Below the pieces are notes generated by a model. The model saw only the letters and a list, made by a program, of their open reading frames with translations. It was not told where the DNA came from and ran no database searches. A stretch of DNA of 46,686 nt, from assembly GCA_016927285.1 (NCBI GenBank), contig JAFGMZ010000033.1, positions 1-46,686 of the forward strand, in the 5' to 3' direction. Positions within the stretch are counted from its first letter, which is position 1, and each line of letters starts with the position of its first letter. Both the position numbers and the translations under genes were made by a program. The stretch is from Chlorobiaceae bacterium. GTDB taxonomy: Bacteria; Bacteroidota; Chlorobiia; Chlorobiales; Chlorobiaceae. Below are positions 45,580-46,686 of the stretch, piece by piece.

Positions 45580-46683
45580 ATGAAAACCATTCTCCTCATA
45601 GCCGGCGGCCGCCAGGGTACACTTTTGCTCGCTCCGCTTTACCAGGAACTGACAACTCGAGGCGGCTACCGTCCGGTTCCTGTCATAGCCGATACGGAGG
45701 GCGATTGTCGGCAAGCGGATGGAATTGTCGCCTTTTTCGGGATTGGTAGCGATCTGCAAACAGTCGCTCTGCCTGAAGGTACCGTCGCACAGGAGACGGC
45801 AATGGCCATGACCGAGCTTGAGACAATCATCGCCAGTCATGCGCCGGATCTCGTTATGATCTGCGGGTGCGACAGCGCATCGATGGCGGCAGCCGTCACT
45901 GCGGCTAAGCTTGGTATTCCCGTTGCAGCTGTCGATGCCGGATTGCGCAGCTACGATCGCCGGGAATATGCGGAAATCAATCGCATGATTATCGATACGG
46001 TTGCGGATTTCCATTTCGTGAGCGAACGAAGCGGAGAGTATAACCTTATTAACGAGGGCGTTTCGGATGGCCAGCTTCACTTTGCCGGGAATCTCTCCAT
46101 CGACAGCCTCGTCAGCCTCATGCAGGAGGTCAACAGACTCACGGTAACCACAGATCTCGGTGTGGAGCCGAAGAAGTATGCGATGCTTCTGCTCAACCGC
46201 TCCGAGCAATGCATCGAAAAGGGTTATCTCGATAAACTGCTGCATCTGCTTGCGGAAATTGCCGGACAGATCGTCGTGCTTATGCCGCTCACTTCAGGCA
46301 TGGAAACGGCCATGAAGAGATATGAACTCTACGAAGCTTTCACTGCGATCTCCGGTCTTCGGATGTTTGAGCCTCAGAGCTATACCGCGCAGCTGCGTCT
46401 TCTCAAAGATTCTGCACTGCTCATTACCGATGCCGACGAACTGCAATCGGAAGCGACGGTTATGAACGTGCCTTGTCTCACCATGTCGGAATCCAGCAGT
46501 CGTCCATCTACTATTGAAATCGGCACCAACGTCCTTGTCGGCGAGGACGAGGAGGAAATTCTCTCCCGCGTTCATGATATATTCAGCGCCGAAGATCACA
46601 GTCCCAGACGTTCGAAAATCCCGGAAAAATGGGATGGCGCATCAGCTGCCCGCGTTGTCGATGTGCTGGACCGGGTGCTTTGA
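45580..46683 (+). CDS. UDP-GlcNAc 2-epimerase-like GT-B protein, catalytic residues diverged
   Basis: A 367-residue protein with the overall plan of WecB-type UDP-N-acetylglucosamine 2-epimerase, ending just inside the window. Recognisable pieces: AGGRQGTLLLAPL (family GTRPEAIKMAP), VMICGCDSASMAA (family GDTTTT), AVDAGLRSYDRREYAEINR (family HVEAGLRT...PEEANR), HFAGNLSIDSL (ITGNTVID) and SSSRPSTIEIGTNVLVG (TTERPE...LVG). But Lys15 is Leu16, Asp95 is Cys97, Glu117 is Asp119, His213 is Asn206 and the SGG before QEE is ADE. A glutamate matching Glu131 (E132) remains. It may have lost activity or bind another sugar nucleotide. Divergent from the lptA-like gene. Confidence 0.72.
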   Translation: MKTILLIAGGRQGTLLLAPLYQELTTRGGYRPVPVIADTEGDCRQADGIVAFFGIGSDLQTVALPEGTVAQETAMAMTELETIIASHAPDLVMICGCDSASMAAAVTAAKLGIPVAAVDAGLRSYDRREYAEINRMIIDTVADFHFVSERSGEYNLINEGVSDGQLHFAGNLSIDSLVSLMQEVNRLTVTTDLGVEPKKYAMLLLNRSEQCIEKGYLDKLLHLLAEIAGQIVVLMPLTSGMETAMKRYELYEAFTAISGLRMFEPQSYTAQLRLLKDSALLITDADELQSEATVMNVPCLTMSESSSRPSTIEIGTNVLVGEDEEEILSRVHDIFSAEDHSPRRSKIPEKWDGASAARVVDVLDRVL

Positions 46684-46686
46684 ATC

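Noticed and set aside
1-46686. CRISPR arrays, tRNA, rRNA, tmRNA, insertion sequences, att sites
   Set aside because: No regularly spaced repeats, cloverleaf-like genes, transposase motifs or flanking repeats were seen by eye. A tRNAscan or Infernal run would settle the RNA part.

Overview
The window looks like a chromosomal segment from a green sulfur bacterium (Chlorobi, Chlorobium/Pelodictyon type). This is inferred from gene content, not from a database match. It holds a sulfide:quinone oxidoreductase, a PsrABC-like molybdoprotein complex, glutamate-1-semialdehyde aminotransferase, a half-length ClpB, Kdo and LPS-export genes of a Gram-negative envelope, and tightly packed short operons. 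I see no rRNA, tRNA, CRISPR array, insertion sequence or prophage. Almost all of it is core genome; the only decayed gene is an AAA-type ATPase relic near 40.7-41.4 kb.

Layout. 0.1-2.6 kb: feoA-feoB ferrous iron uptake, meeting topA tail to tail. 5.2-6.9 kb: a secreted N-acetylmuramoyl-L-alanine amidase. 7.0-13.7 kb: a complete seven-gene biotin operon (birA-bioB-bioF-bioG-bioC-bioD-bioA) preceded by a clear BirA-type operator, so the first gene product probably represses its own operon. 13.8-15.5 kb: an acyl-CoA synthetase. 15.6-19.5 kb: a PG1098-type methyltransferase, a short Ppx/GppA phosphatase, prmA and an NlpC/P60 lipoprotein. 19.6-23.9 kb: lysC, purM, plsY and gpsA. 23.9-26.8 kb (minus): clpB C-terminal half, nagZ and sixA, overlapping by 4 nt each. 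27.0-28.4 kb: kdsA and a KdsC-like protein that lacks the catalytic aspartate. 28.4-32.7 kb (minus): ruvX, pyrE, tyrA, nadK and an unrecognised 478-residue protein.

33.0-39.0 kb is the sulfur block: sqr followed by a possible 38-residue microprotein, a small basic secreted protein, and a convergent psrA-psrB-psrC operon. SQR would feed electrons from sulfide into the quinone pool. The Psr-like complex would exchange electrons between quinone and a periplasmic sulfur compound. 39.6-40.6 kb is a fluoride-export cassette (small membrane protein, CrcB/Fluc, DUF190). The rest holds hemL, recO, an FmdB zinc ribbon, an LptA/OstA-like periplasmic protein and a diverged UDP-GlcNAc 2-epimerase-like protein.

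Most worth a second look: the split ClpB, the apparently dead KdsC, the epimerase-like protein missing several catalytic residues, the BirA operator with its autoregulated operon, the microprotein ORF behind sqr, and the unknown gene in the nadK operon. I did not find a convincing wholly new multi-gene defence or mobile system.
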